DNA of 64,000 nt from Lachnoclostridium sp. (GTDB lineage Bacteria > Bacillota > Clostridia > Lachnospirales > Lachnospiraceae), in NCBI GenBank assembly GCA_023665475.1, contig JAMPEB010000001.1:226345-290344 (forward strand), read 5' to 3'. The translations under genes and the position numbers were made by a program. The notes below the pieces were generated by a model. The model had not been told where the DNA came from. It saw only the letters and a list, made by a program, of their open reading frames with translations, and did not search any database. Shown one piece after another: positions 29,092-37,535 of the stretch. Each line of letters begins with the position of its first letter. The stretch's first letter is position 1.

Positions 29092-29152
29092 AATAAATAG
29101 CGGTTCGTCAAGAACAAAATAAGTAATACAAATTCAGAAAAGAGGTATTTTC

Positions 29153-30307
29153 ATGACAACAAACGAAAAGGCTTTGCTGCTCCACGAAGAATGGAACGGC
29201 AAATTGGAAACTGTGTCCAAGGCTCCCGTAAAGTCCCGGGAGGATTTGGCGCTTGCATACACCCCCGGCGTCGCAGAGCCCTGTAAGGTCATCGCAAGGG
29301 ATAGGGATGCCGCTTATAAATATACCATGAAGGCTAATACCGTTGCCGTCATTTCCGACGGAAGCGCCGTTCTTGGGTTGGGCAACATCGGACCCTATGC
29401 CGCTATGCCCGTCATGGAGGGAAAATGTGTATTATTTAAGGAATTTGGCGGCGTAAATGCCGTTCCCATTTGTCTGGATACCCAGAATACATCAGATATC
29501 ATCCGCACCATTGTCCATTTGGCTCCCGGATTTGGCGGCATCAATCTGGAAGATATCAGCGCGCCCCGCTGTTTTGAGATTGAGGAACATTTAAAAACTC
29601 TTCTGGACATTCCTGTTTTTCATGACGACCAGCACGGAACCGCCATTGTCGTTCTGGCAGGCGTAATCAACAGTTTAAAAGTAGTGGGCAAGGAAAAAGA
29701 GAACTGCCGTGTTGTGGTAAACGGCGCCGGAAGCGCCGGCATTGCTATTACGAAGCTTCTTCTCACCTACGGCTTTAGCGACATTATCATGTGCGATAAA
29801 ACAGGCATTGTTTCCAAATCCACGGAAGGATTAAACTGGATGCAGCAAAAGATGACGGAAACCACCAATCTAAAGAATGAAACCGGTACTCTTGCCGACG
29901 CCATGAAAGGCGCGGACATTTTTGTGGGCGTCTCCGCTCCCAATATCGTGACTTCCGAAATGGTAGCGTCCATGAATTCTGACGCCATTCTCTTTGCTAT
30001 GGCAAACCCTGTTCCTGAAATCATGCCCGATGTGGCAAAAGCGGCCGGAGCGCGCATAGTCGGCACCGGACGCAGCGATTTCCCCAATCAGGTCAACAAT
30101 GTAGTCGCTTTCCCCGGCATTTTCAAGGGAGCTCTGGAAGGCCGCGCCACCCAGATTACCGAAGAAATGAAGCTTGCCGCCGCAGAAGCCATCGCAAATC
30201 TGATTCCCGAAGATGCACTGAACGACAACAATATCCTTCCGGAACCCTTCAATCCCAAAGTAGCGGATGCGGTTGCGGAAGCGGTTAAGTCACATATCCG
30301 CAGATAA
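29153..30307 (+). CDS. NAD(P)-dependent malic enzyme
   Basis: 384 aa, the short bacterial form. Oxidatively decarboxylates malate to pyruvate. Seen: LAYTPGVAEPCK near residue 33, a catalytic region with DGSAVLGLGNIGP, the acidic metal-binding segment DISAPRCFEIEE and FHDDQHGTAIVVLAG, and the Rossmann motif VVVNGAGSAGIAITKLL (about 190). Co-factor preference cannot be decided from reading alone. AGAGG precedes the ATG. A DUF4364 gene follows 87 bp later. Confidence 0.94.
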   Translation: MTTNEKALLLHEEWNGKLETVSKAPVKSREDLALAYTPGVAEPCKVIARDRDAAYKYTMKANTVAVISDGSAVLGLGNIGPYAAMPVMEGKCVLFKEFGGVNAVPICLDTQNTSDIIRTIVHLAPGFGGINLEDISAPRCFEIEEHLKTLLDIPVFHDDQHGTAIVVLAGVINSLKVVGKEKENCRVVVNGAGSAGIAITKLLLTYGFSDIIMCDKTGIVSKSTEGLNWMQQKMTETTNLKNETGTLADAMKGADIFVGVSAPNIVTSEMVASMNSDAILFAMANPVPEIMPDVAKAAGARIVGTGRSDFPNQVNNVVAFPGIFKGALEGRATQITEEMKLAAAEAIANLIPEDALNDNNILPEPFNPKVADAVAEAVKSHIRR

Positions 30308-30308
30308 C

Positions 30309-30347
30309 AATGAAACTTTGATTTTCGTAAATCGAATTGCGCAGATT
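30309..30347 (+). repeat. Short dispersed motif shared with 51.0 kb
   Basis: AACTTTGATTTTCGTAA, two variable bases, then CGAATTG occurs here directly after the malic enzyme stop and again, inverted, inside the palindrome at 51025-51104. About 30 of 36 bases agree. Confidence 0.5.
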
Positions 30348-30394
30348 GCATGTTCCGTAATTACCCATAAAATCACCGCAGAAAGTGAGGGAGT

Positions 30395-30910
30395 ATGCTG
30401 CAGGATTCTTTGATGCTTTATAAATTAATCGTGCTCTATATGCTGAACCGGGTAACATTTTCCCTGACTGCGGCACAGGTCTGTGACTTTATTTTGGAAA
30501 GGGAATACACGAACTTTTTAACTTTGCAGCAGGTTTTAGGGGAACTTGCGGATGCAAGCATGATTTCTTCAAAGCCCGTCCGCAACCGTACCCTTCTCAC
30601 CATCACAGAGGAAGGTCAGAATACCCTGCACTTTTTTGAAAACCGCATCAATGACAGCATAAGGGAGGATATCAACTCCTATCTGCAGGAAAATTCCTTT
30701 GAACTGCGCAACGAAACCGCCGTGTCCGGCACCTATTATAAAGCCACCTCGGGAGAGTTTGAAGCTCACCTTACCGCAAAAGAAAGAAGCATCACCCTCA
30801 TAGACATCACTCTGTCGGTGCCTTCCGAGGAAGCTGCTTCTGCTATCTGCGACAATTGGCAGAAAAAAAACGAAGAAATCTACCAATATCTGGCGAGGGA
30901 ACTGTTTTGA
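30395..30910 (+). CDS. DUF4364 winged-helix protein
   Basis: 171 aa. The N-terminal half resembles a winged-helix domain (LYKLIVLYMLNRVTFSLTAAQVCDFIL...LLTITEEGQNTLHFF), the C-terminal half is a small alpha/beta domain (AHLTAKERSITLIDITLSVPSEEAA). DUF4364 is typical of Clostridia and has no assigned role; a transcriptional function is inferred from the fold. GAGGGA precedes the ATG. It is convergent with rarA, with only 6 bp between the stops. Confidence 0.8.
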   Translation: MLQDSLMLYKLIVLYMLNRVTFSLTAAQVCDFILEREYTNFLTLQQVLGELADASMISSKPVRNRTLLTITEEGQNTLHFFENRINDSIREDINSYLQENSFELRNETAVSGTYYKATSGEFEAHLTAKERSITLIDITLSVPSEEAASAICDNWQKKNEEIYQYLARELF

Positions 30911-30916
30911 AAATTT

Positions 30917-32254
30917 TCAATCTTCCGGCATTTTTGCCTCCGCCTTAATGCGCTTCATATGTTCCCTTATCTTCACCTCATACCCATTCTCCGAAGGACT
31001 GTAAAACTCCCTGCCGCTTAATTCATAGGGTAAATACTGCTGTTCCACATAATGATTCGGATAGTCGTGGGCATATTTATATCCGATACCCCGCCCCAAT
31101 TTCGCCGAACCTTTATAATGAGAGTCCTGCAGATGGGCAGGAATAGGCAGACTGCCCGTTTTTTTCACTTCTTCCATTGCCTGATACACCGCCTCACAAC
31201 CGGAATTACTCTTGGGTGCGCACGCCACATAAATGGCTGCCTGAGATAAAATAATCTGCGCCTCCGGCATTCCCACTCTCTCTACTGCCAAAGACGCGTT
31301 TACCGCCACCATTAAAGCATTGGGGTCCGCATTTCCCACATCTTCCGACGCACAAATCATGATGCGCCTTGCAATAAAGGTCACGCTCTCCCCCGCATAC
31401 AGCATCCTCGCCAGATAATACACCGCCGCATCCGGGTCGGAACCTCTCATGCTCTTAATGAATGCCGAAATGGTGTCATAATGGCTGTCACCGTTTTTGT
31501 CATACTTTGCCGCACGCTTTTGGATACATTCCTGCGCCACATCCAAAGTCAGATGAATCTTGCCGTCCTTTGACCTTTCGGTAGTCATGATTCCGATTTC
31601 CACGGCATTTAACGCCTGTCTGGCATCTCCTCCCGAGATATCCGCAAGAAAATCCAAAGCGTCCTCGTCAATCACTCCCTGATAGGAGCCGAGTCCCCTG
31701 TCCATATCATAAACCGCTTTTTTTAAGAGTTCTTTCACGGCCTCTTCGGAAAGCGGTTTTAATTCAAAAATAATAGAACGGGAAATTAACGCCCCATTCA
31801 CTTCAAAATAAGGATTCTCCGTGGTAGCCCCAATCAAAATGATGGTGCCGTCCTCCACGAAAGGAAGCAGATAATCCTGCTGCCCCTTATTAAAACGGTG
31901 AATCTCGTCAATAAAGAGGATGGTCCTTCTGCCATACATTCCCTGCAAATCCTTTGCCTTATTTACCACATCCTCCATGTCCTTCTTGCCCGCAACCGTG
32001 GCATTCAGTTGGGTAAATTCCGCGCTGGTAGTGTTGGCAATCACTTTTGCCAGAGTGGTTTTGCCCGTTCCCGGAGGTCCGTAAAAAATAATGGAGCTTA
32101 TCTTGTCGGCTTTAATCGCGCGGTAAAGCAGCTTGTCCTTTCCGATGATATGCTCCTGTCCCACAACCTCTTCCAAAGTGCGAGGACGCATTCTTGCCGC
32201 AAGAGGGGACTCTTTTTCCATATTTACGCTTCTCATATAGTCAAATAAATCCAT
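30917..32254 (-). CDS. rarA: Replication-associated recombination protein RarA (MgsA)
   Basis: 445 aa from ATG 32254, with GAGG 8 bp upstream; codons up to 32302 are not needed. AAA+ ATPase related to clamp loaders: Walker A GPPGTGKTTLAK, Walker B ILFIDEIHRF, sensor 1 IGATTENP, arginine finger region SRS, then the C-terminal tetramerisation part (KYDKNGDSHYDTISAFIKSMRGSDPDAA). It acts at stalled replication forks. A complete intercistronic element separates it from the upstream murD2-like gene. Confidence 0.95.
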   Translation of the reverse strand: MDLFDYMRSVNMEKESPLAARMRPRTLEEVVGQEHIIGKDKLLYRAIKADKISSIIFYGPPGTGKTTLAKVIANTTSAEFTQLNATVAGKKDMEDVVNKAKDLQGMYGRRTILFIDEIHRFNKGQQDYLLPFVEDGTIILIGATTENPYFEVNGALISRSIIFELKPLSEEAVKELLKKAVYDMDRGLGSYQGVIDEDALDFLADISGGDARQALNAVEIGIMTTERSKDGKIHLTLDVAQECIQKRAAKYDKNGDSHYDTISAFIKSMRGSDPDAAVYYLARMLYAGESVTFIARRIMICASEDVGNADPNALMVAVNASLAVERVGMPEAQIILSQAAIYVACAPKSNSGCEAVYQAMEEVKKTGSLPIPAHLQDSHYKGSAKLGRGIGYKYAHDYPNHYVEQQYLPYELSGREFYSPSENGYEVKIREHMKRIKAEAKMPED

Positions 32255-32281
32255 ACTTATACCTCTGTGTATCGCTGGCTT

Positions 32282-32430
32282 CTGCCTGCGGTGCAGGCTC
32301 AAACAATCTATGAAAAGAATCGCTTCCCTTGCGATTCTTCAGTGTGAGAAAGGTTATGCTACGCATAACCGTAGAAGTTCTTGGCGTTTCACCCTCTGGT
32401 GAAACGGCTTTAGAACTTCTTCTCACACTT
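32282..32430 (-). repeat. Intercistronic structured element, copy 1
   Basis: About 149 bp between murD2 and rarA. On the transcript it starts in the murD2 stop codon. It contains an outer stem GTGTGAGAA / TTCTCACAC (32342-32350 with 32420-32428), an inner stem AGAAGTTCT / AGAACTTCT, two variable inner hairpins, then a hairpin AAGAATCGC / GCGATTCTT (32315-32339), GATTGTTTG, and a final GCCTGC/GCAGGC hairpin. Confidence 0.85.
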
Positions 32431-33619
32431 CTCCGCGCAGGACATACTGCTTAAATACATCTCCCCGCTCCTCAAAATCCTTGAAATATCCATAGGATGC
32501 CGCCGCCGGCGAAAGCACGCACGCCCTTCCCGGCTCCGTAATTTCCTTTGCCAGTTTTACTGCCTGCGCCAAATCCTCTTTGTAAAAACAATTCTCACAG
32601 TCCTTCACCGTCTCATAAATCCGTCTGCCCGATTCATAAGCGCAGATAAACTTTAAGCCTTTATGCTCCCTGATAAAAGCCGTTAAAATGTCATAACTGA
32701 TTCCCCTGTCCATGCCGCCGATTAAAATGGTCTGGACTTTGGGCACACTGTTGGCTGCACTGATGGTGGCCTCCGGAATGGTAGAAATGGAATCATCATA
32801 ATATTTCACTCCATTGTAATCCCCGATATACTGTAGCCTATGGGGCAGTCCTTCAAATTCCCTTAAGCTTTGCATAACTGCTTCTTCTTCACAACCATAC
32901 AGATTTACCGCAATCTCATGCACAAACTCTGCGTTATATTGATTGTGTTCTCCCATAATGTGCATCTCATACCGGTAGTGGTCTTTTCTGGGAAGGATGG
33001 TTTTCTGCGCCTTTGTCACGATAAAAGGCACATTGTCCCCCAAAAACACATAGTCATCCTTCTGCTGATACCATGTAATATTGCTCTTAGCTTGAAAATA
33101 GGCATCCACCGTACCATAATAATCCAGATGCTCCTCATAAAAATTCAAAAACAAAGCTATATGGGGAGAAACTGCGGTATGGGCAAGCTGGTGACAGGAC
33201 ATCTCATATACCACAATGGTATCCTTCGTCACCTCCTCAAAATAATCCAGACAGGGAATTCCGATATTACCGAGAAGAATCACCGGCCTCCCAGTACAAG
33301 CCTTTAATACGGAATAAAGCATGGCGGAAGTAGTGCTTTTGCCCTTGGTTCCGGTAACGCCGATAACCTGATCCCTGAACTCCTCCAAGAATAATTCCGT
33401 CTGGGAAGTGAACTTGAGATCCTCCTCCTTTAAGATAATTCCGGGGCTTTTGATAATCAGGTCATAATCCTCCTCGGGAAGCTCCTCCCTGCTCCCCTCA
33501 AATACCTTGATTTCTCTGGGGGCGCAGCAATTTTGCAGGAAACGCTCTGTAGATTTTCCTTCCCTGCCATATCCCCAAATCAATATTTTTTTCCCGTTTA
33601 TTTTTTCTTTAATGCTCAT
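32423..33619 (-). CDS. murD2: MurD2-like ligase, UDP-MurNAc-L-Ala--L-Glu ligase (inferred)
   Basis: 398 aa, shorter than typical MurD (about 450). A Mur-ligase: GYGREGKSTERFL N-terminal fold, ATP-binding GVTGTKGKSTTSAML (about 90), the central HEEHLDYYG-like segment (FYEEHLDYYG), and YYDDSISTIPEAT and HRLQYIG C-terminal motifs. Classical MurD adds D-Glu; the adjacent MurL-like gene instead predicts addition of L-Glu followed by epimerisation. That specificity comes from context, not from residues I can read. Its stop codon is part of the intercistronic element. Confidence 0.75.
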   Translation of the reverse strand: MSIKEKINGKKILIWGYGREGKSTERFLQNCCAPREIKVFEGSREELPEEDYDLIIKSPGIILKEEDLKFTSQTELFLEEFRDQVIGVTGTKGKSTTSAMLYSVLKACTGRPVILLGNIGIPCLDYFEEVTKDTIVVYEMSCHQLAHTAVSPHIALFLNFYEEHLDYYGTVDAYFQAKSNITWYQQKDDYVFLGDNVPFIVTKAQKTILPRKDHYRYEMHIMGEHNQYNAEFVHEIAVNLYGCEEEAVMQSLREFEGLPHRLQYIGDYNGVKYYDDSISTIPEATISAANSVPKVQTILIGGMDRGISYDILTAFIREHKGLKFICAYESGRRIYETVKDCENCFYKEDLAQAVKLAKEITEPGRACVLSPAAASYGYFKDFEERGDVFKQYVLRGEV

Positions 33620-33664
33620 GTTTTCCTCGCATTCCGCCCTTAAAAAGGTGCTCAGGCATTTTTA

Positions 33665-35032
33665 TCAGACCTTCATGTAATTTTTAAGAATCTTTTGGTA
33701 AGCCGGGGGGACATTGTTCTCCTCCACCCACTCTTGCAGCATATTTTCCACATCGGCTCCCTCAGCCGATATTTTCTCCTTATATTTGTCGGTCAAAAGA
33801 CTGCTGCCGCCCTTCTTTACAAAATATTTTAAGGATGCCAGAACTTCCTTTCTGGTTCCCACACATTCAAAGGGTTTATTCTCCTCCAAGCCGGTCAGCT
33901 CCCTGAAATCCTTTTCCAAAGCTTCCTTGTCCAGAAGGTTCTCTCCGAAAATATCTATCAGCTCCCGCTCCGAAAGAAACGGAGTCAGAATAATATAGAC
34001 AAAAAGACATTTCGGGCAGCTGCAGCACCAGATTCCCTGCTTGCTCCCTGCATTACAGCTCCGAAAGGCCTTATGATAAGCCTTGCACCTTGAAAACAGC
34101 CACGCAATCTGCAGTTCCGTAAGCGGCCGCAGGAAACTGAAATAATGAATGTCCGAATCCGTCAATGTCTGGAAATACCATGTAAAATCCTGCTCGAACT
34201 CAAAGCTCTTGGAATATTGGTGGTTCACAAAGGAATCCTTCACGGTGGTTTCGTTTGCGCTGGTCTCATTGGACAGCACAATATACCGATTCCCGCTCAA
34301 ATACGCTGCGATAACCGTGGAAAATGCCACCACGGCAGAAAAGGGAATATGCCCATTCAGATACCCCTTTTTATTTAATTCTAACATTCCGGCATCCAAT
34401 GTGCGCTTTACCTTGTAATCCCCAGCTTTATAATCACATACATCTATGACATCCTGTGTGGTCTGGTTGCCGTTTACGCTGTAAGTGGTGATTTTTTCTC
34501 CTTTTAACAGCTCCAGCGAAACTACAGAATCCTTTCCGCCGCCTATGGGCAGCAGGCAGCCTTCATAAGTATGCTCGTCATGCCAGGGCTTCCGGTCCTC
34601 CTCTTTACAGCGGATTTCCATAAGCTCTTCCCGGCTCACCTCGATGCCATTTCGATACATAAACTCTCCAAGCCCGTTATAGTACAGCTTCTGCCACCAT
34701 CTGCACTGTTCTTTTGACAGGCTCCCGCACTGCACATCCACTATCTTGGGACAGGTACATTTATAATAGCTGATGGTTTCCACCATGCCCAGATGGAAAA
34801 ACAGTCTGTTTAAAAGCCCCTCATCCACTTGGGGAATCTGAATCGGAAATTCCCACTTTGGTGCGAAATCGCAAAGCCCCGGAATACCATAGCGGAAAGT
34901 CACATGGTACGCATTTCCTTTTCGTTCCACCTCAAAATCCCTATACTCAAAAGAAGCAAACTGCTCCCGCAAATCATCAAATTTGGACAAATCCATATCC
35001 TCCCATGATTCAAATCCCTTATATTCTAACAC
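33665..35032 (-). CDS. murL: MurL-like UDP-MurNAc-L-Ala-L-Glu epimerase (inferred)
   Basis: 455 aa from a GTG at 35032; the start is uncertain. The protein has an ATP-pyrophosphatase-type loop LPIGGGKDSVVSLELL (about 166) and a cysteine cluster NAGSKQGIWCCSCPKCLF (about 336), as in MurL, which converts the terminal L-Glu of UDP-MurNAc-L-Ala-L-Glu to D-Glu in Xanthomonas. It lies 45 bp upstream of the MurD2-like ligase, the expected partner. If correct, this organism may not need glutamate racemase for peptidoglycan. Confidence 0.72.
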   Translation of the reverse strand: MLEYKGFESWEDMDLSKFDDLREQFASFEYRDFEVERKGNAYHVTFRYGIPGLCDFAPKWEFPIQIPQVDEGLLNRLFFHLGMVETISYYKCTCPKIVDVQCGSLSKEQCRWWQKLYYNGLGEFMYRNGIEVSREELMEIRCKEEDRKPWHDEHTYEGCLLPIGGGKDSVVSLELLKGEKITTYSVNGNQTTQDVIDVCDYKAGDYKVKRTLDAGMLELNKKGYLNGHIPFSAVVAFSTVIAAYLSGNRYIVLSNETSANETTVKDSFVNHQYSKSFEFEQDFTWYFQTLTDSDIHYFSFLRPLTELQIAWLFSRCKAYHKAFRSCNAGSKQGIWCCSCPKCLFVYIILTPFLSERELIDIFGENLLDKEALEKDFRELTGLEENKPFECVGTRKEVLASLKYFVKKGGSSLLTDKYKEKISAEGADVENMLQEWVEENNVPPAYQKILKNYMKV

Positions 35033-35088
35033 ACTTCTTTTGGAAAGTCGAGAGAGTTAAGGACGGCTCTCTTTTTCTTTATGCAAGA

Positions 35089-35481
35089 TTAAAATTTACT
35101 AAGATATTTATCTACCATCTCATAAAATTTTTCTGCATTTTCTATTTGTTCTTCTACATCTTCTTTTGACAAAATGTAATAGTCATCATAGTCACTATCA
35201 CTTCGTATATCAAAAGCTTCTCTTATAATATCAGATAATTCAATATCAAAGACACCTGTTTTTATATACTGTTTGCGGAAGTATGCCGACACCCCTGAAT
35301 GCTTTGAGAAATCCACACCTTCTAAGGCAAGCACACTCCTCATACAATGAAAAATTGCATAGTAAGAACGATTGGCTGCCCCTTTATAATCATCGTCTGC
35401 AGCTAATATTCTGGCGGATTTTATACATCTCTCAGCCTGTTCCAGACGATAAGCTGATAAGTCTTTTAACCTTTTATCCAT
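35089..35481 (-). CDS. HEPN-domain protein (toxin-like partner)
   Basis: 130 aa from ATG 35481, which overlaps the end of the upstream nucleotidyltransferase gene. HEPN fold: helices with the R-x(4-6)-H RNase motif in NRSYYAIFHCM (about 39-49). HEPN/MNT pairs are type VII toxin-antitoxin systems in which the nucleotidyltransferase modifies the HEPN RNase. The tail is acidic (SDSDYDDYY). The pair lies between murL and a NERD gene. Confidence 0.85.
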   Translation of the reverse strand: MDKRLKDLSAYRLEQAERCIKSARILAADDDYKGAANRSYYAIFHCMRSVLALEGVDFSKHSGVSAYFRKQYIKTGVFDIELSDIIREAFDIRSDSDYDDYYILSKEDVEEQIENAEKFYEMVDKYLSKF

Positions 35482-35824
35482 ACAAAGCGACCCCTTCCCT
35501 TTGAATGTTTTTGTAAAAAGGCAGTACCTTTTCCCCCTGTTCAAAGGTCTCTCTATCTCGTAACAGCAACGATATTTCTACATCATTCTTTAACCCAATC
35601 CTGCTGGCAACTTTGCTTATCTGTTTTCTGTAATGGCAGACTTCCTCTTTCTTACAGTTCATAATAATCATAATGTCAATATCTGACTCACTGCTATAAT
35701 CCCCTCTTGCACAGGAACCATATAATACAATTTTATAAACATTTCCCTGTAATAGTTTTCTTATTTCCTCTACTATTTCTGTTGTAATGATACTGATTTC
35801 ATTCTCACTTTTTTTCTTTAACAT
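35474..35824 (-). CDS. MNT-type nucleotidyltransferase (antitoxin-like partner)
   Basis: 116 aa. Minimal nucleotidyltransferase with the GSx10DxD motif in VLYGSCARGDYSSESDIDIM (about 34-53) and a later conserved Asp/Glu (DVEISLLL). It likely adenylylates or otherwise neutralises its HEPN partner, by analogy with MntA/HepT. The genes overlap by 8 bases, so the products are made together. Confidence 0.87.
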   Translation of the reverse strand: MLKKKSENEISIITTEIVEEIRKLLQGNVYKIVLYGSCARGDYSSESDIDIMIIMNCKKEEVCHYRKQISKVASRIGLKNDVEISLLLRDRETFEQGEKVLPFYKNIQREGVALYG

Positions 35825-35883
35825 ATGCGCTTTTCCTTTCCGCCTGTCTTGCTGTTCCTAACCCTGCCATTCATTCACATATT

Positions 35884-36603
35884 TTAATATTTGTTTTGAA
35901 TATTTTTAATATGTATCTTCTTCTGTTCCTCGTCTGTCTGTGTCAGCGGATAAAGCTGTTCATATAAAGCATCAATCTGCTCCGGTGACAAACGATTTTT
36001 TGCTTTTGCCGCATTTTTTGAAACAGAAGCAAGAAGATTATATCTGTTGATAACATAATGATTACTGCTTATCAACTTAATGTCCTTGAGGGTACATCGG
36101 TCGCTAAATACAATATAAGAATAAAATTTCAAGTTGTTCTTTCCAAGAAAAGCTTGAAGCCATTTTAAATGTACCTCATTCTGCTTAATCGGGTTAAAAA
36201 AACGGTTTTTTCGGGTTTTTCCTTTCCCGGCAGGCAAAGTCTGTGTCCAATATTGCTGTGTTTCCGTTCCAAAAATCCATCCGCCATAGTTTTTGGATTC
36301 AAAAACATAAATGCCCGATTCATGCAGCAAAATCACATCCACCTCAGTTGTTTCCCCATTCGTTTTTGGCAGATAACAATTAAATAGATATCTTTTATAT
36401 CCCTTAAGCGGCCTTAAATATTGGTAAGTATAAAACTCTCCCAATCTGCCTTTATCTGACCACATGCGAAAATAAGAATTTCCTGTCTGCATATAATATT
36501 CCGTTTTCTCATATTGCTTTTTCTTTACTAAATAAACAATAATAAAAACAACCACGATGAACAACGGCATTATTTGTGACAGCAATAGTGCATTTTCAAG
36601 CAT
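35884..36603 (-). CDS. NERD (nuclease-related) domain membrane protein
   Basis: 239 aa. One N-terminal membrane segment (about 9-27), then a NERD domain (about 50-170) with the nuclease-like residues GRLGEFYTYQYL, TEVDVILLHESGIYVFESKNYGG (E, D, E-x-K pattern). The C-terminal tail is basic. NERD proteins are thought to act on DNA but most are uncharacterised. It is divergent from vanR, so the two share the 36604-36830 control region. Confidence 0.85.
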   Translation of the reverse strand: MLENALLLSQIMPLFIVVVFIIVYLVKKKQYEKTEYYMQTGNSYFRMWSDKGRLGEFYTYQYLRPLKGYKRYLFNCYLPKTNGETTEVDVILLHESGIYVFESKNYGGWIFGTETQQYWTQTLPAGKGKTRKNRFFNPIKQNEVHLKWLQAFLGKNNLKFYSYIVFSDRCTLKDIKLISSNHYVINRYNLLASVSKNAAKAKNRLSPEQIDALYEQLYPLTQTDEEQKKIHIKNIQNKY

Positions 36604-36665
36604 CGTATTTTTATCTCCTCTGTGTATATGATACCATACTTATGGTTTCCGGCACAAGAACTTCC

Positions 36666-36732
36666 ATCTTAGGAAAATCTTAATACTATCTCATGAAAAA
36701 ATCTACAAATAAAACTTCCCATTTGTTATACT
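36666..36732 (+). promoter_or_regulatory. vanR promoter with phased ATCTTA boxes
   Basis: ATCTTA occurs at 36666 and 36677, exactly 11 bp apart, as expected for a tandem OmpR-family response-regulator site. Downstream a -10 TATACT (36727-36732) has only a weak -35 (TACAAA), typical of an activated promoter. The same motif precedes vanG. Confidence 0.6.
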
Positions 36733-36830
36733 ATAAATATAAAAAGCTTATGATGGTCAGCCGAATTTGCCTATATAGGCAAGTAAAGCAGACCATCACG
36801 CCAAAAATCTCTGGCAAAAGGAGTTTTCCC

Positions 36831-37535
36831 ATGTCAAACAGAATTATTGTAGTGGATGATGAAAAAGAAATTGCTGATTTGATAGAAGTTTATTTAAAAA
36901 GCGAAAATTATACGGTCTTCAAGTTCTATTCCGGAAGCAAGGCGCTTGCTTTTATTGATAAATGCGGGGATGAAATCGACCTTGCCATTTTGGATATCAT
37001 GCTGCCGGATGTTGACGGACTCACTCTCTGCAGACATATCCGCGAGACACGCACCTACCCCATTATCATGCTGACTGCAAAGGATGAGGAGGTTGACAAG
37101 ATTACCGGTCTTTCGCTGGGGGCTGACGATTACATCACCAAGCCCTTCCGCCCTCTGGAGGTGGTGGCGAGAGTAAAGGCACAGCTTAGGCGGTATAAAA
37201 GCTATAACATCGGTTCTGCTGCCGTGGAAGACCCCATTATCACCCATTCCGGTCTGGTGATGAACACCAAGACCCACGAATGCACCTTGAACGAGAAGCC
37301 TCTGGTATTAACTCCCACCGAGTTTTCCATACTCCGCATCCTGTTAGAGCATAAGGGCGAGGTAATCAGTGCAGAGGAATTATTTCATGAAATCTGGAAG
37401 GATGAATATTACTGTAAAAGCAATAATACTATTACCGTCCACATCCGCCACCTGCGGGAAAAAATGAAGGACACGGTGGAGCATCCGAAATACATCAGGA
37501 CAATATGGGGAGTGGGATATAAAATTGAAGGATAA
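36831..37535 (+). CDS. vanR: VanR-type response regulator
   Basis: 234 aa from ATG 36831, with AGGAG upstream. Receiver domain (1-118) with the acidic pocket VVDDEKE, phospho-acceptor LAILDIMLPD, and Lys in DYITKPFRP; OmpR/PhoB winged-helix domain (about 130-234, LTPTEFSILRILLEHKGEVISAEEL...TVHIRHLREKM...RTIWGVGYKI). Placed immediately upstream of the sensor and of vanG-vanT, so it probably activates that cluster. Confidence 0.9.
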   Translation: MSNRIIVVDDEKEIADLIEVYLKSENYTVFKFYSGSKALAFIDKCGDEIDLAILDIMLPDVDGLTLCRHIRETRTYPIIMLTAKDEEVDKITGLSLGADDYITKPFRPLEVVARVKAQLRRYKSYNIGSAAVEDPIITHSGLVMNTKTHECTLNEKPLVLTPTEFSILRILLEHKGEVISAEELFHEIWKDEYYCKSNNTITVHIRHLREKMKDTVEHPKYIRTIWGVGYKIEG

